DNA of 64,000 nt, from contig NC_084596.1 in the NCBI RefSeq assembly GCF_033807715.1, positions 40,248,958 through 40,312,957 of the forward strand, written 5' to 3'. The notes under the pieces were generated by a model. That model had not been told where the DNA came from and made no database searches. It worked only from the letters and a program-made list of their open reading frames with translations. This document shows positions 1 through 13,416 of this stretch, piece by piece. How positions within the stretch are numbered: position 1 is the first letter of the stretch; each line of letters opens with the position of its first letter. Source of the stretch: Cololabis saira (taxonomy: Eukaryota; Chordata; Actinopteri; Beloniformes; Belonidae). The translations under genes and the position numbers were made by a program.

Positions 1-599
1 AAAAGTGGAGAAAAACGTGCTTCTGTAAGTGACAATGAATAATAATTTAACATGAAGTCAGTGACGTTATTAAACGATCCTCGTCGAGGAGCCTACCACA
101 TTTACTGGAAAGAAAAGGAGAGCGATCCTCTCTCTTCGCAGCTACAAAGTTAAATTCACATTTAGAAATTGGTTGGAAATTTAATATTCCTGCAATGAAG
201 AGAGCAAATGTACCTTTTAAAATGGATCACAATATATTATAAAAGCATCAAGATCTGACCTTAAAAGCCAATTTTAGGAGATTTCCCTGAGGATTCAAAC
301 CCTTTTTTGATGTGCTGATTAGAGTGACAAAGATGCAGCGAGACACTGGTTACAGCCTCATATGAAATATTAACTACGCTTCCAGACCTTGGCAGTAATG
401 AGACTAGACTGTGCCACCCTGAGACTACCAGCAAGTACCACAACCCATCTCTGTGAAGCAAGTTCAAGTACACGGCAACCTTTTGGAGAAAGGGAGGTGT
501 TGCATATTCTCCATCGGCGGAGGGTGAAGAGACAGAAAACGTATGTTTGAATGAAAGACAGACAACGCCTTTGCTTTGATGCCCATGTGTCTGAAAGAA
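1..599. other. unassigned AT-rich sequence
   Basis: I recognise no gene, RNA or repeat here. The only open frames are short (60-95 codons), overlap on both strands and lack family motifs. It runs up to the left end of the tandem-repeat element at about 600. Confidence 0.5.
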
Positions 600-1580
600 G
601 ACTAATTAAAGCTGAAAGCAGCGATGAACAGGCCCTCGCGCGTGCAATTTTCACCAATAAAGGTCAAGGACTCAAAACTAAGTCCGATGACACCACCCAC
701 AAGTCTTTATGTCAAACCATTCCAAAGATATAGCAGAAAATAGGGACTATCAAATATTGACCCATCAGAAGAAGGGGCTAATTCAGGCCAATGAATACCG
801 GGTTCGATGACACCACCCACATGTCTTTATCACAACCCATTCAAAAGTTATGGGAGAGAATAGGGACTATCAAATATCGACCAATCAGAATAAGGAGCGG
901 GGCTAATTTGCACCAATTATGTTCAAGGACTCAATACTGAGTCCGATGACACCACCCATGACTCTTTATGTCAAACCATTCAAAAGTTATGGCAGAAATA
1001 TCAAATATAGACCAATCAGATGAAGGGGGGGGCACGCTTTTTTGTGTCTATCGTCGCCACGGTAACGCTTTTGACTGAGAAAAGTAATGTGCATCGTCGC
1101 AGGATCAAGACGCACATTTTGATGTATAACACACCTGGGTGCACGTAACGGTTCGGGCCGCATTAACGGCAGAAGAAATGGCATAAATTGCGCCAAAATT
1201 ACATTATTAATCAATTCATTCAATTAATTCAAAATGCTCCTGTTCGGTTTCAGCCATGGGGCCAAGAGACTTTTCTTTAAGTTCGACATGATACAGGTGT
1301 GTACCGATTTTTGTGCATGTACGTCAAACTGTATCGTGGGGCTTGAGGCACAAAGTTTTCTAGGGGGCGCTGTTGAGCCATTAGGCCACGCCCATTAATG
1401 CAAACCATTAAATATCACATTTTTCGCCAGGCCTGGCTTGCGTGCAAAATTTGGTGACTTTTGGGGCACGTTTAGGGGGGCAAAAAGGCCCTCATTTCAT
1501 CGGAAAAATAAAAACGAGGATAAAAAAAAAAACAATTCCTACAGATACAATAGGGCCATCGCACTGTAAGTCCCTAATAA
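600..1580 (+). repeat. interspersed element with internal tandem repeats, shortened copy
   Basis: The left end (TTAAAGCTGAAAGCAGCGAT, near 606) and right end (ACAGATACAATAGGGCC then CCCTAATAA, near 1542-1576) match the two ends of the much longer element at 13284/23635-25562. Inside are three units of about 128 bp, each holding GATGACACCACCCA and CAATCAGA (near 690, 810 and 945), followed by the segment with GGCGCTGTTGAGCCATTAGG. I know similar sequence as a common teleost repeat, but I cannot assign a superfamily. It carries no coding capacity. The copy is older and shorter than the one at 23.6 kb, with fewer internal units. Confidence 0.75.
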
Positions 1581-2851
1581 ATGGGTTACTGCAGTGTTTT
1601 CAAAAGTTTTAAAGCCCAAAGACAGTGACAAAAAAAACGCTGGATAAGGAAAGTACAGAAGATCCAAGAATAGTCGGAGGTTTCCTCTTTTATTACTGGA
1701 AAAGAAAATATAAAGTAACTTCACGAGCCAGGCAAATTACTTCTACATGCTAGTACCTTTTCTAAATGAAAAGTGACTTAAATGATTAAGTATAGTTTCT
1801 AAACTAGCAGAACTTCTGCTCTCAAACGGGTGCAGATGCTTGCTGATGATCAGTTAATCAGATGCATGTTGATTAGCACCTGGCTGCTGCTTACCGTCTT
1901 AATTCCTGCTGAAGCAGAAAGGTTGTAATTAGATTTCACTCACTGACTCTGCATGTTGGCTTGTTTTTTTTTTTTTAGTGCCCCTGTCAACTTAGACACA
2001 ATGCTATATGTCATATGTAGCTGTTCATCTGATGTTGCATTCATCTCATTTTAAACCCTTTTAAGATTTAGATGATTTTCTTTTACAGCCATTTATAATT
2101 ATTATTTTCTTGATTGTACCTCCATCTGGCTTAAGGGAGAAGCTAAAATGTAGTTCAGTTTGGCTTCCAACCACTATCTTTTTCAATTTGTATATATATT
2201 TGTTGTATTTGAGCATTTAGCCGCACTTCCCTCCAAGACTTTCCCTCTCTTTTAACATACTTCATTTCACCTCCACCTTTCCTCTCTATTTCATGTTCTT
2301 CCACTAACCTTTGCAGTCCTTTTTTCCCTCTTTTCTCCACACATATCGGCGGTGCTTGTGCCAACACGGATTGAAGGTGTGACTAATTGAGTGTGATGGA
2401 AGGCAGAGATCACGCCATCGGGTTAAGTGGAGGTGGGAGTGGGGCGGCAAAGGTCTACAGGTTTGACTGACTGCAGCTGCTCCGTGTCATTTCACATTTT
2501 AACGCTGGTCTGATGCTCTGGAGCCCTGATTTTACTGGGATTTGACTTATCATCCGTTTGATTGCCTCTCATCTGTTTAAGTTGATGGAGCAGTGCTTGA
2601 TGAAAAGGTGGTGTAGGAGCCTAAATGTAATTTCAGTTAATATTTGGATAATAATTTAAGTTCATACGTTAATTCGTAATTTATGTTTATTCTGATAAAA
2701 GGGTTATTTACAGTATTTACAGATTCAAATGTTGAATATTTGTATTTACAATAGGAAAAGAATAGTTTGTTTTACTGCACGTAAAATAGCATTATGTGTG
2801 AGGATACATTACGTAAGGATCTGTGTGGGGGGGCTACCTGAGGAGGCATTA
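1581..2851. other. unassigned sequence
   Basis: No recognisable gene or transposon. It holds a short poly-T run near 1966-1976 and otherwise ordinary AT-rich sequence. Open frames stay at or below about 70 codons. Confidence 0.5.
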
Positions 2852-4030
<1,179 letters not shown>

Positions 4031-4780
4031 CAGCCAGGGCAAACGTGGAGTGGAGCCACATAGTTTTTTGACCTCTCACTCTCACTCTGTCTAGCTCTCT
4101 TTTTTATTTCCTTATCTTGGATTATGTTTGTACCGTTGTTTATTTTTGAAGTAAACACTTGAACTTAATCAAGAGGATCCTGTGGAGGTTTTTGTCATTG
4201 ATGTTCATGACAACCAGAGAATGAGTACAGAGCATCAAGCATAAGGCTTCATTAATCAGGAAGCTACAGGTGGAAAAACAGACTGAAAGAATTAAAAGAG
4301 CAAACCGCAACACGCATAGCGCCGTTGTAAGTGTTTGGGTCTGTTACATGTATGACTGCTGCACATCGTTGCAATAAGCTGACAGGAGGATGTACGCCTG
4401 TTGTTTGGTTGTGAAGAAGATGCTCATGACGTTTTTCCTTTAATGAAACAGCCTCTATTGCACAATCAGCTCTAGAGGCTCCAGAACAGAGCCAGTCTCC
4501 TTTGTTAGTTAGTTCAGCTCGGCTCTGATGCTGCCAAAAGGTGATGCTGAACTTGACTCTTAGTCTGATAGAAGATATGCAACGTCATGCTGCAGGACCC
4601 AAGCTTCCTCAAGACGTCGTCCTCTGTCTCTTCCTGTATACCAGCTAAATGAATCACACCAGTAGCTCGTGTGGGCCGCTGTGAGTTCACACACGGGAGG
4701 TGAAATGGTAAACGGACAAGGTTTTTATGGGCCTCTTAAACTTGCTCATGTCCTTTAAAATATTTTACAATACCTTTCAT

Positions 4781-4781
<1 letters not shown>
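4031..4781. other. unassigned sequence
   Basis: I see no gene or named repeat in this stretch. Confidence 0.45.

Positions 4782-4856
<75 letters not shown>
4782..4856. repeat. (CA)n microsatellite
   Basis: About 37 uninterrupted CA units. Confidence 0.99.
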
Positions 4857-4860
<4 letters not shown>

Positions 4861-6419
4861 TGTGGTTCTGGTTTCATAGATGAGCTCTCCATATACTATA
4901 TAATGCATGGGGGGAATGCATATATAAAAGTTATGAATTTAAATGAGACATCTGGATTAGATTTTTAACATTTTTAAATAGCATGCATGGTTATTCCTAC
5001 CACCTCCACTGCACTGGGACTGCACATTTGAAAAGTATTTCTAGCTCTATAAGGTTTCATTTGTGCTAAAAAGAAGTATGTCGACGTGCTGGCTGTTTGT
5101 CCAGTGAGCTTTTAAAAAGTCATTTATCCATGTTTTTGTGCCGCTCAACAGTACTTTAGTTGTGACAAATCTCTTTAAACGAGTTTTGTTTGTTTAACTT
5201 TGGCTTATACTGTTTATACAAATTCTGTTGTACTCTGTGTGATTGTGGTGCTTGTGTCAGTTTTGTGCATCTTTCTAATGTGTCGTTGTGATAGGGTTCT
5301 TGAGGGTTCATCTGATGCATGGGTTATAAACATCCCTCTAATCCCCACTGAATTAATGTTTTGCTTTACTATTAATGTACAAGGCGTCAAAATCGATGCA
5401 TTTTACCCGGTGGCTAAGACCCACGTTACACACATCATTCCACATTGTCTGTCCATCTCCTGTGTGACGCTCCCATGCTTTTTATATATATCCAAACCCT
5501 TTGGTGCAAACTATTTTCTGTGCACTACACCTGGATCATTGTAAAAGAAGTAACTGACCATATGAGGACAGTGTATCAGCTGTAATATAATCCTTCTTCT
5601 TCTGTGGACAGATGACACACAAGGACGACAGATCAGAATGACATAGTCCAATGGGGACCAACAATGAGGACCCAGACGAAATCTTCAGCAAAGGAATTTA
5701 TTTTTGTATTTATTTTGTTTGCAGCACCTCAAACATGAAATGCAACCTCTAGTCCCTCCACCAAATGAGCTCTCTCTCTATATATATACACACTGTAATG
5801 GTCCCTAATACCTGACCCAAACCATTCTGCCTTCACACCTGCCTAAAAAAAATGTATCTCCTAAATCTATACATAAATATACACATAAAACCCCATACAA
5901 ACATAAGGTAAATACCAAAAATGTATACACATACAGAACACCCGAATAAATAACCAGAAATACTTTACCATACCAATTTACAATAGGCAATTAACTACCC
6001 CACTGTCTACTTTGCACTTGGTGCCTCCCCCTAATAAGTAGGAACTGATAAATAGGTGTGGCCCCGCGGGGAACTCTTTTGTTCGGACACTCTGAGAGGA
6101 AGAGAAGCGACAGAGGTAAGTGTATGCTTCCACACCAACGATTTTTCACATCCATGTCGGCTATTCGTTAAACACTCCAATGTTCTGTTCACAGGGGAAC
6201 ATTGAGGGTAATGTTCATGCTGAAATGACTCAAACAATTGAACGTGTATTTTATTAACTGTACCCGTTCCTGTATGCTTCACGGCCATTTACCCCATTTC
6301 GGATCCTAACTGCTGCCCGCTGTTCCATCTAACAACACATTAAAACTACACAAGTATAACACATTATAATGATTGACATATGACTCTTCAGTACTACAAC
6401 AGGGTGCAAGGAGACTCCA
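4857..6419. other. unassigned sequence
   Basis: AT-rich with no recognised feature. The longest frame (5200-5544, plus strand, 114 codons) has a hydrophobic start rich in V, L, C and I, but no homology that I recognise, no splice context and no conserved motif, so I do not call it a gene. Confidence 0.45.
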
Positions 6420-7205
6420 GGGGCCTCATTTATCAACCGTTCGTAGAAAAGGTTCTAAATTCTGTCGTGGGAATGAAATTTAGAATGCGTGTAAGTACAA
6501 AAAAATCCGGATTTATCAAACGTGCGGACACCGGTCGTACGCACATCAGCGATGATAAATCCCACCTGTTCTTAACTGCCGTGCTAGTGCATGGTTAGGG
6601 TCATTTGCATTCAGAAACGCCTCCAATTGACCATATATGGCAGCAACAACAGGAGGTTTTTTTTTCCTTTTCAAACTTTATTGAACAAAATTCTGTAGGG
6701 TTTACAACAAAAGCCATCAGAATGTTTTTGGGGAAGCGGTACCTGCTGAGAAGCCACTCTGTCTCTCACTGAACATCAGCACGCTCTTTGAAAATGCGCT
6801 CCCTGCTGAGCGCGTTTTTGCGGAGCGCACGGTTCTAAGTAAGCCATGGTACTTGTATTCTCTTTTCAGGTCGTCCTACCACAGCTGTCTTTTATAGCTG
6901 TCACACCAATTATTCAAAATGTCTGCTAAATTACTAATGGAGAATTTTTATTAATTAGAGGAAACGGGGAACATGTGTGAAGTTTGAGATCGCTGAACAC
7001 TGTGACTCTTTTAATGGCTTCTATTTGTAGTTTCACTGTTCTACCACTAGGTTTTGTGTGTACGCATGGTCAGAGTTGTGCTTGAATTTACACACGTTCC
7101 TGCGCACAGGTACATGTTGATAAATTCCATACTTTGCGTGGGAATGTTCTTACGCACGCTTTACGCACATATCTGTGCGTACGCACGGTTGTTAAATGAG
7201 GCCCC
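6420..7205. mobile_element. MITE with GGGGCCTCATTTA inverted ends
   Basis: The left end GGGGCCTCATTTATCAACCG and the right end CGGTTGTTAAATGAGGCCCC are inverted repeats with one mismatch over 20 bp. Subterminal GTGCGTACGCAC-type motifs lie near both ends (6525-6545, 7135-7190). This matches a very common fish non-autonomous DNA transposon type. No clean duplication is visible in the flanks and no transposase is encoded. Confidence 0.85.
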
Positions 7206-7789
7206 AGAACTATAAACCAAAATCAAATAGACACAAACAAATGTTCTAACCAAGTTAGCAACCTACGTAGACAATGTAGTTGTTAAAAGAGAACCACGAT
7301 ACCGAACATCCAACATTGCAGCATGTGACACAAACTGGAGCCCAGCAGTCACAGTTCAAAAGATGACTTACTCATTTATTACATATTATCCAAAACTAGC
7401 AGCTAACTACCTAAAAGAAACATGGACTGTCTCACCACAACGCAAATGGTCACATACACAGTTTCCCACATCACACCGGGTTACTATACCCATGAGAGTC
7501 AGCAATGTGAATGAAACTGATCAACCATAAATGGATGGCCATACCAACAAAATGGTGATAACAAATGTGGCCCAGCACGACGCAACATAACTGCCTTCAT
7601 CCACAGGCAATCCAACTATAGTGGGTTGACCTCTCTGCAACACAAGGTCATCACACATAACAAACTCCTGCATTATCATATGCTGTTGGTGCCCACCTGT
7701 TAACCCCACACTCCTTGCCAATTTCAGGATTACCTCCAAACTACCTTTCTAGCTAAACTCCTTGAAAAGATACATCACTATTAAATAAC
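7206..7789. other. unassigned sequence
   Basis: No recognised feature. It may be degraded upstream sequence of the LINE fragment that follows, but no reverse transcriptase motif could be read here. Confidence 0.4.
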
Positions 7790-8440
7790 TGCATTTCTGG
7801 AAGAACACAATATATTTGAGATTTTCCAATCTGGTTTTAAAACCGCCCAAATGTAAATCTAACTGCTGCATTTGACAGAATAGACCATGATATTTTAATC
7901 TTGTTTACAAAATTTGGGGGGCATTAGAGACATTGTATTCAAATGATTTGAGTCCTAACTTAAAGATCAGATTGTCTGTTTTAGCCTCGGCGTCCTCCTC
8001 TGTCCCCCATCATGTGGGATTCCACAGGGCTCAGTTTTAGGCCCTCTACTCTTCTCCTTTTTATTTGCCTCCAGATGATTCCATACTTCAAAGGCATTGC
8101 ATTTCCTGTTTTTATGCAGATGAAAGTCAGATTTATGTGGCATTTAAAAAGGATGATTCATGTTCTGTAACACATGACTTGGAAGCCGATATGGCTCCTA
8201 ACTCTTTCATTTTAATGACAAAAGCACTGCAGTGAAGGGTTTAGGTGGCACCACTGTGACCCCTCCTCTAGATCTGGTTACCCTGGCCCAGTATGCAAAG
8301 CCAAACATCACAAATCCTGGCGTAAAAATGGACTAGGACTCTAAATGTGATACACCAGGGCAGTTGTAAAACTAAGCTTCTATGCTAAGGCAAATGAGTG
8401 CCCTACCTATTCTACCACGTCAAAGACTTTCTGACCATCC
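7790..8440 (+). pseudogene. degenerate LINE reverse transcriptase (L2-like)
   Basis: Relic of the reverse transcriptase of a non-LTR retrotransposon; the intact enzyme copies the element's RNA at a nicked target site. Readable pieces, in order and in shifting frames, are FQSGFK (near 7830), a segment like AAFDRIDHDILI (near 7870), CGIPQGSVLGPLLFS (near 8013), the catalytic block FYADESQIYV (near 8109, YADE where active enzymes have YADD) and NPGVKMD (near 8320). The order matches the palm domain of fish L2-type LINEs. Frameshifts, stops and the D-to-E change show that it is dead. Both ends of the element are missing. Confidence 0.85.
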
Positions 8441-8861
8441 AGATACTTGGAGTGTTTTATTATTATCAATGTAAGTGTTTTTATACACTCAAATCAGTAA
8501 GTATATGTGCACAAGTACATCATTGGGAACATAGCCATTGTTGCAACAAGGCAGTCATTGTCTCCTGGTGTTAGATATCGTTACTGCCAAAGAAATGTGT
8601 GCAGCCATCACTTCTTTGCATCAAAATAGTTTCACATGCTGGACACATCTGCTAAAACATATTGCACATGAAAGGACCTATTTCAGTGTTTTCAAGAACT
8701 TCAAAAATAGGGCTTTTGACTGTTTTAGAAAGTGTCCGGACATCCAAGAGTGTCCAGCAAGTGCCAGCACAGTTTACATGTAAGGATTCAGCTCAGACAT
8801 TGAGTCCCCACTAGTGCAGAGCTTGCTCAGCAGTGGCAGCTGGTGCGTGTGAATGCATCTA
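8441..8861. other. unassigned sequence
   Basis: No recognised feature; an 81-codon frame (8538-8783, plus) has no recognisable motif. Confidence 0.4.
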
Positions 8862-9140
8862 AATGGAAATGGTAAATGGACTCTATTTATATAGCACTTT
8901 CCCAGTCATGTTACCCGCTCCAAGCACTTTTACAGTGCAAGCCGTGTTCAGCCATCCACACACACGCACGTGCACACACACACACACACACACACAGTCA
9001 TACAACACTCTTATTCTCCAGAAATCTACTCAATTTCTTTTCCATTGAGTCTACCTCACATCCCACATCTGGGGCGGTGTGGGGTTCAGTTCCTTCCACA
9101 AAGACACTTAAACATCGGTCGGCTCGGTCAGGCAAAGAAG
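8862..9140 (+). repeat. SINE-like teleost interspersed repeat
   Basis: Begins with AATGGTAAATGGACTCTATT and TATATAGCACTTT, continues through a CACACA stretch (8957-8996) and ends near a segment like GGGTTCAGTTCCTTCCACAAAGACACTT. I recognise this order as a very abundant fish repeat, though not its formal class. There is no coding content. Confidence 0.65.
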
Positions 9141-10763
9141 TTTGGACAAAAGAGCCTCGTCAGTCCAAGAAAAATGTCTGAAACACTGAAATTGTGCACC
9201 AAATACAAAAATTGAACAGCACAAGGCTGGTATGTCTTTGCACCGTCTGATACCGCATCATTTTTCCAAACAGAATTCCAAATCTTCTTTAGAGCTCCAA
9301 AATTCAGAACAAGAAGTTACTCTATATGGCCTTGGAAATTCTTGTTTTGAGTTTCCTGAGTCGTTGAACTGAGCTACCTGTCTAACATTACCGTTATGTT
9401 GATATTGCTTTATTGTAGGTTGGAGAATCCTACCACAAAAACTGTGACGTGCTCCTTAAACGAGGCTGCAGTTTCCAGACAAACAAAGATGGATAAAACT
9501 GGAATTCTTTGTCCTTGATGATCAATCGATGTTGCTCATAGGAAATGTTGGATTTAACTGCACAATCGAACATCTGGAAACGTGGTAGAGTCAGGTTAGA
9601 AATGCAACTCTGACTGCCCCTTTACTTAGTACATATAATACTTTTTATATGATGTTAGTTAAAAAAATGTTTAAACAATATATAAAAATAACACTGGTAT
9701 CAGGATCAGTATTGTAGAGAAAAAAAAACTGATATTGAAACATCTCTAGTGTCAGTGCTGTAAATATTAATGCTTTGAATAAATCTGATGAATTTGTGAA
9801 AAAAAAACTTTAAAATTATTGTAAATGATCTTTAGTATACAAATGAAACATCATCAAATAATAACAAAGCAACGAAGTTTGCAAATCTGTGTCGGTGCCA
9901 TTTTTTATTTTTTTGGCCACAACACTTGTTTTTTCCTCCCTTTACTCTTCAATTGAAATACTTGTTTAATTTGTGTCTTTTGATCAATACGATATACGTT
10001 GAATGAGTTATCAGGATTGCTGTGGAAAAAGTTGGTCTGGTTTGATGCTTAACTTCCCTAATCAGCATATTGAATACAATATTGGTTTATTTACATCACC
10101 TTGGTTTAAAGAATCCATAATGATTTTTTTTTTTTAAGAATCTGCATGAATGTGCATAAGCTCCAATTATACTTCCAAGTTTTCCTGTTTTCCACCCAAA
10201 ACTCAAGCACAAGTGCCCACCGCACAAACACAGATTTCTGAATAAAGGCTACTTGCAAACAGAAAAAGTAAAGTCAGAGATTAAAAAATAGAAAAACACA
10301 AGGCGCTAAATATGCCTGTAATGAATTAATCGCAATTAACGCGCTAATTTGATACCCCTACTAAGAGAATGTGGCAAGTCTTCTCAACAATTGTCCTTTA
10401 TTCTTGAGCAAATACAATGTTTTTTCACGTGCTACCAACACCACCCTGACTGCATGATGCTGCGTCACTATGGTGATGCTGTTCTTAGGATAATGAGAGA
10501 CGTATCACATCAACATTTCTTCCAGATGTTTTTTAAGTGTTGTAATTTTCTTTTATTTACTGCTTAGTATGTACTTCTCCAGAACCCTGGCCTCCTTGGT
10601 TGTCATAGTGAGGTTTTCTTGGCAGTCTGAGGCCTTTCATAACAGGTCTATGGACTGAGATCCCACAACGCTAAAATCACACCAAGGTGGACTTAACTGA
10701 ACTATGATGTGTTTGAAGGAAACTGCCAGCACCATTTGTTATTATGGGCTTTCAAAGCAAAGG
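9141..10763. other. unassigned sequence with one MITE-end-like patch
   Basis: AT-rich. Near 10322-10352 there is a stretch (AATTAATCGCAATTAACGCG) that resembles one end of a common fish transposon, but I cannot find its partner end. Nothing else is recognisable. Confidence 0.4.
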
Positions 10764-10981
10764 GGGTGTCGAACTCTGGTCCTCGAGGGCGCTGTCCTGC
10801 AGGTTTTAGATGTTTCCCTGCTTCAACACACCCTGATACAAATGACCGTGTCATTAACAGACTTGTGCAGCCCTTAATGACGAGCCTATGATGAGCCATT
10901 AATTTGAATCAGGTGTGTTGATGCGAGAAAACATCTAGGACATGCAGGAAAGCGGCCCCCGTGGACTGAAGTTCGACACCC
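10764..10981. mobile_element. short MITE, ~218 bp
   Basis: The ends GGGTGTCGAACTCTGGTCCT and GGACTGAAGTTCGACACCC are inverted repeats. CTGCAGG and CATGCAGGAAA motifs are arranged symmetrically inside. This size and structure match a very common teleost MITE. Target duplication is unclear. Confidence 0.8.
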
Positions 10982-13283
10982 AGGTGCAGGCTCGTAGCCA
11001 GAGGCAGGTTGATGTAAAACAGAAAGACTTTAGTGGATTTTCTTACAACAACCATCTCACCTGAGACAGATGATTAGAAGAATACAAAAGTCACGACAAC
11101 ATACAAACACAACAGACACGATTCTGGCATGGAACAAGGGAAGATAGGAGTAAAAACCGAGGAAGGTAATGAATAGGCTAATGCGATGCAGGTGCGGCAA
11201 TCAGCGATCAAACGCAGGTGTGAAACACAGGCGCAGAGGCAAAATTAAAGACGATGCACAAGGCTGAAACTGCAGGAAAATAAAACAAGAAGTGACATTA
11301 TAAAGCCTCACACCAAAACAAAGAACACAACTAAATCTAAGGAAAATCCCAAGGCAAGGTCAACTGAACGAATTCAAGGAACAGATTTGCCAGTAAATGC
11401 AAACAATGACGACCCTGTGAAATCAAGAATGAACTCTACCCTGATAATGAAATAAATTTCATCTTGGAAATATTCATAATCGCCAGTGGCCTTTTTCTTA
11501 AAAAAAAAAGCCATTTTATTTCAACAACAGCCCCCTCTTCAGAAGACAGATTAAACGCCCACCACCAACACCATCACCACCACCATGGCATTTCGTTGCC
11601 ACAGCGAGCAGCTGCTTTCCATGAAAAAACTGAATACCCACGGCGCACGTTCTGCTCAGCATCATTTCAGCGTTACAGAGACAGATATTTCCCTCAGGAT
11701 TAGGTAGAAATCAAACAGAGCTAAACAAAAGAATTGTTTCTGCAGGTTTAGTGTTAACTTCGTTGCACCGGATTCAACATAGCCGCACAATCTTGGATAC
11801 ATGAGCTACTTAGTTGACTCTGGTAGCTCAACTAAAGCCTTTTTTCATTCAGACCACATCTAATAACAGTAGCTTTCCATCTCTGGAGCTCTTGTGGACT
11901 TTATGGGTTTATTGTCAAAGACTTTACGACCCTTATTTGATCCCTAAAATAAACAGAATACTATCCTGACAGTCGAGGAAGACCTAAATCCTCCATTAAT
12001 ATTGTGACTCTGGTTAAACCACTGACATATCAACACTGTATTTCCAAGACACATTAACAATAATCCCATCAGTCTAATGTGCACGCAAGGCCCTAAAGTA
12101 ATTGTAAGATTTCAGTGCTGAACATATGGCCTCAGAAACAATAGTGTTGCGAATGCCCTGGAGGTTTTTAATATGAAATTAAAACATCAATCACATTAAA
12201 GCGTGTACTTTCCTTCTCCCAGAACACGTCACGCGAAGAGCTGACTTCTGCATTATAATCCTAAGGTGAATGCATCTGGGCTCTGTTCGTAAATAACACA
12301 TGCAAATTGCAAGTCTCAAACATAATTGCGCGTTTTAGCGCTCTTCATCCCAGTTGTCACTTTAGGATATGAACATTAGTGGATATTAGAGTCTCCTGAC
12401 ACCGACGACACGCTAAAGTGCTTAACTAAAATGCTGCATGATGAAGAACTCAAATGGCCAAGCGTAATTTGTTAAAAATGACCTGATGGGAGGATTCTTT
12501 GTCCTTTTTCCATCATCTTATAGTTGAGTCAATTTTTTTTCTTCCCTTTTACAGGCCAAAGTTTACATTTGCTGCTCGGTTGTTATCTCTCCCTTGTTGC
12601 TAGCAGTTGGCCAGAATAGACATTTTTCTTTTTTTCTTTCCAGCAAATCATTTTTCATTCTTGCTGAAAACTGTTTAATTAATTCCAGAGGACTGTCGAA
12701 GTGTTTGGTTGCCTGACAAACGTGGATTCACGGCACATAAAAGAAACAAGAAGTATTATATCTTTTTATTTCTGTTTTGTTAAATGCACTTTCTGGTTAC
12801 AGAATTAATTGTATGCATGAAACCTGATGAATGTGAATCAGTGGCATGGAAACACAAGATTCCTGCTGCACTCTGCAACAGTCACACAATAGAAAGAAGC
12901 ACACTTAAGTGTGGTGTCCTTGTTTCAAGTGTTTGTTGGTGAAAGGATCTGCGTGGTCGCTGCACCTACTGTATAAGGACATTTGAAACCTCAGTGACGA
13001 GTCTGAATACAAGTACCTGACTTGTGAAGAAAAGAAATAAACAAAGAGAGAAGAGAAAACAAATGCAGCGACTACGTTTACTTATATTAAATAACATCAA
13101 TGACCATCTTTGGGAAGCCTTTTTGACATCTAAGTGCCATCCGAGGTGTCAAAGTTAAGAAAAGGCAGCTGAATAAACACAGAAACATGGAATCAGAATC
13201 ACCTTTAATGTTCAGGTTGGTGCAAGCAAACAAAGAATATCATTCAGCAGACTTTGTCAAGGTACCGTAAAAAATAAAATGAA
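10982..13283. other. unassigned sequence with a short repeat tail
   Basis: No gene found. Around 11560-11590 is a short ACCACCAACACCATCACC tract. Near 13193-13262 is a patch like GAATCACCTTTAATGTTCAG and GTGCAAGCAAACAAAGAAT, which resembles a common fish retroposon tail. The remainder is ordinary AT-rich sequence. Confidence 0.45.
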
Positions 13284-13301
13284 TTAAAGCTGCAAGCAGC
13301 G
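13284..13301 (+). repeat. left stub of the disrupted host element, including target duplication
   Basis: TTAAAGCTGCAAGCAGCG is the left end of the element whose remainder resumes at 23635. The last eight bases (AAGCAGCG, 13294-13301) are repeated at 23635-23642 as the target-site duplication of the palindromic insertion. Confidence 0.9.
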
Positions 13302-13416
13302 CAACCTGATCTCACAAAAATCCGTGAAATGCCCACGACCTCTCACCACTATTTTCCGTGGTACCAACACGGAAACTGGTAAAATTACGTGTGGGCACCA
13401 CGGATATTGTACCATG
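13302..13416 (+). repeat. left terminal inverted repeat of foldback element
   Basis: Starts CAACCTGATCTCAC and contains ACCTCTCACCACTATTTTCC and CGTGGTACCAACACGG. It is exactly repeated in reverse at 23520-23634. Short CCGTGG/CCACGG inverted pairs occur within it. Confidence 0.92.

Noticed and set aside
5200..5544. 114-codon hydrophobic frame as a membrane protein gene
   Set aside because: No homology I recognise, no promoter or splice context, and composition explained by T-rich DNA.
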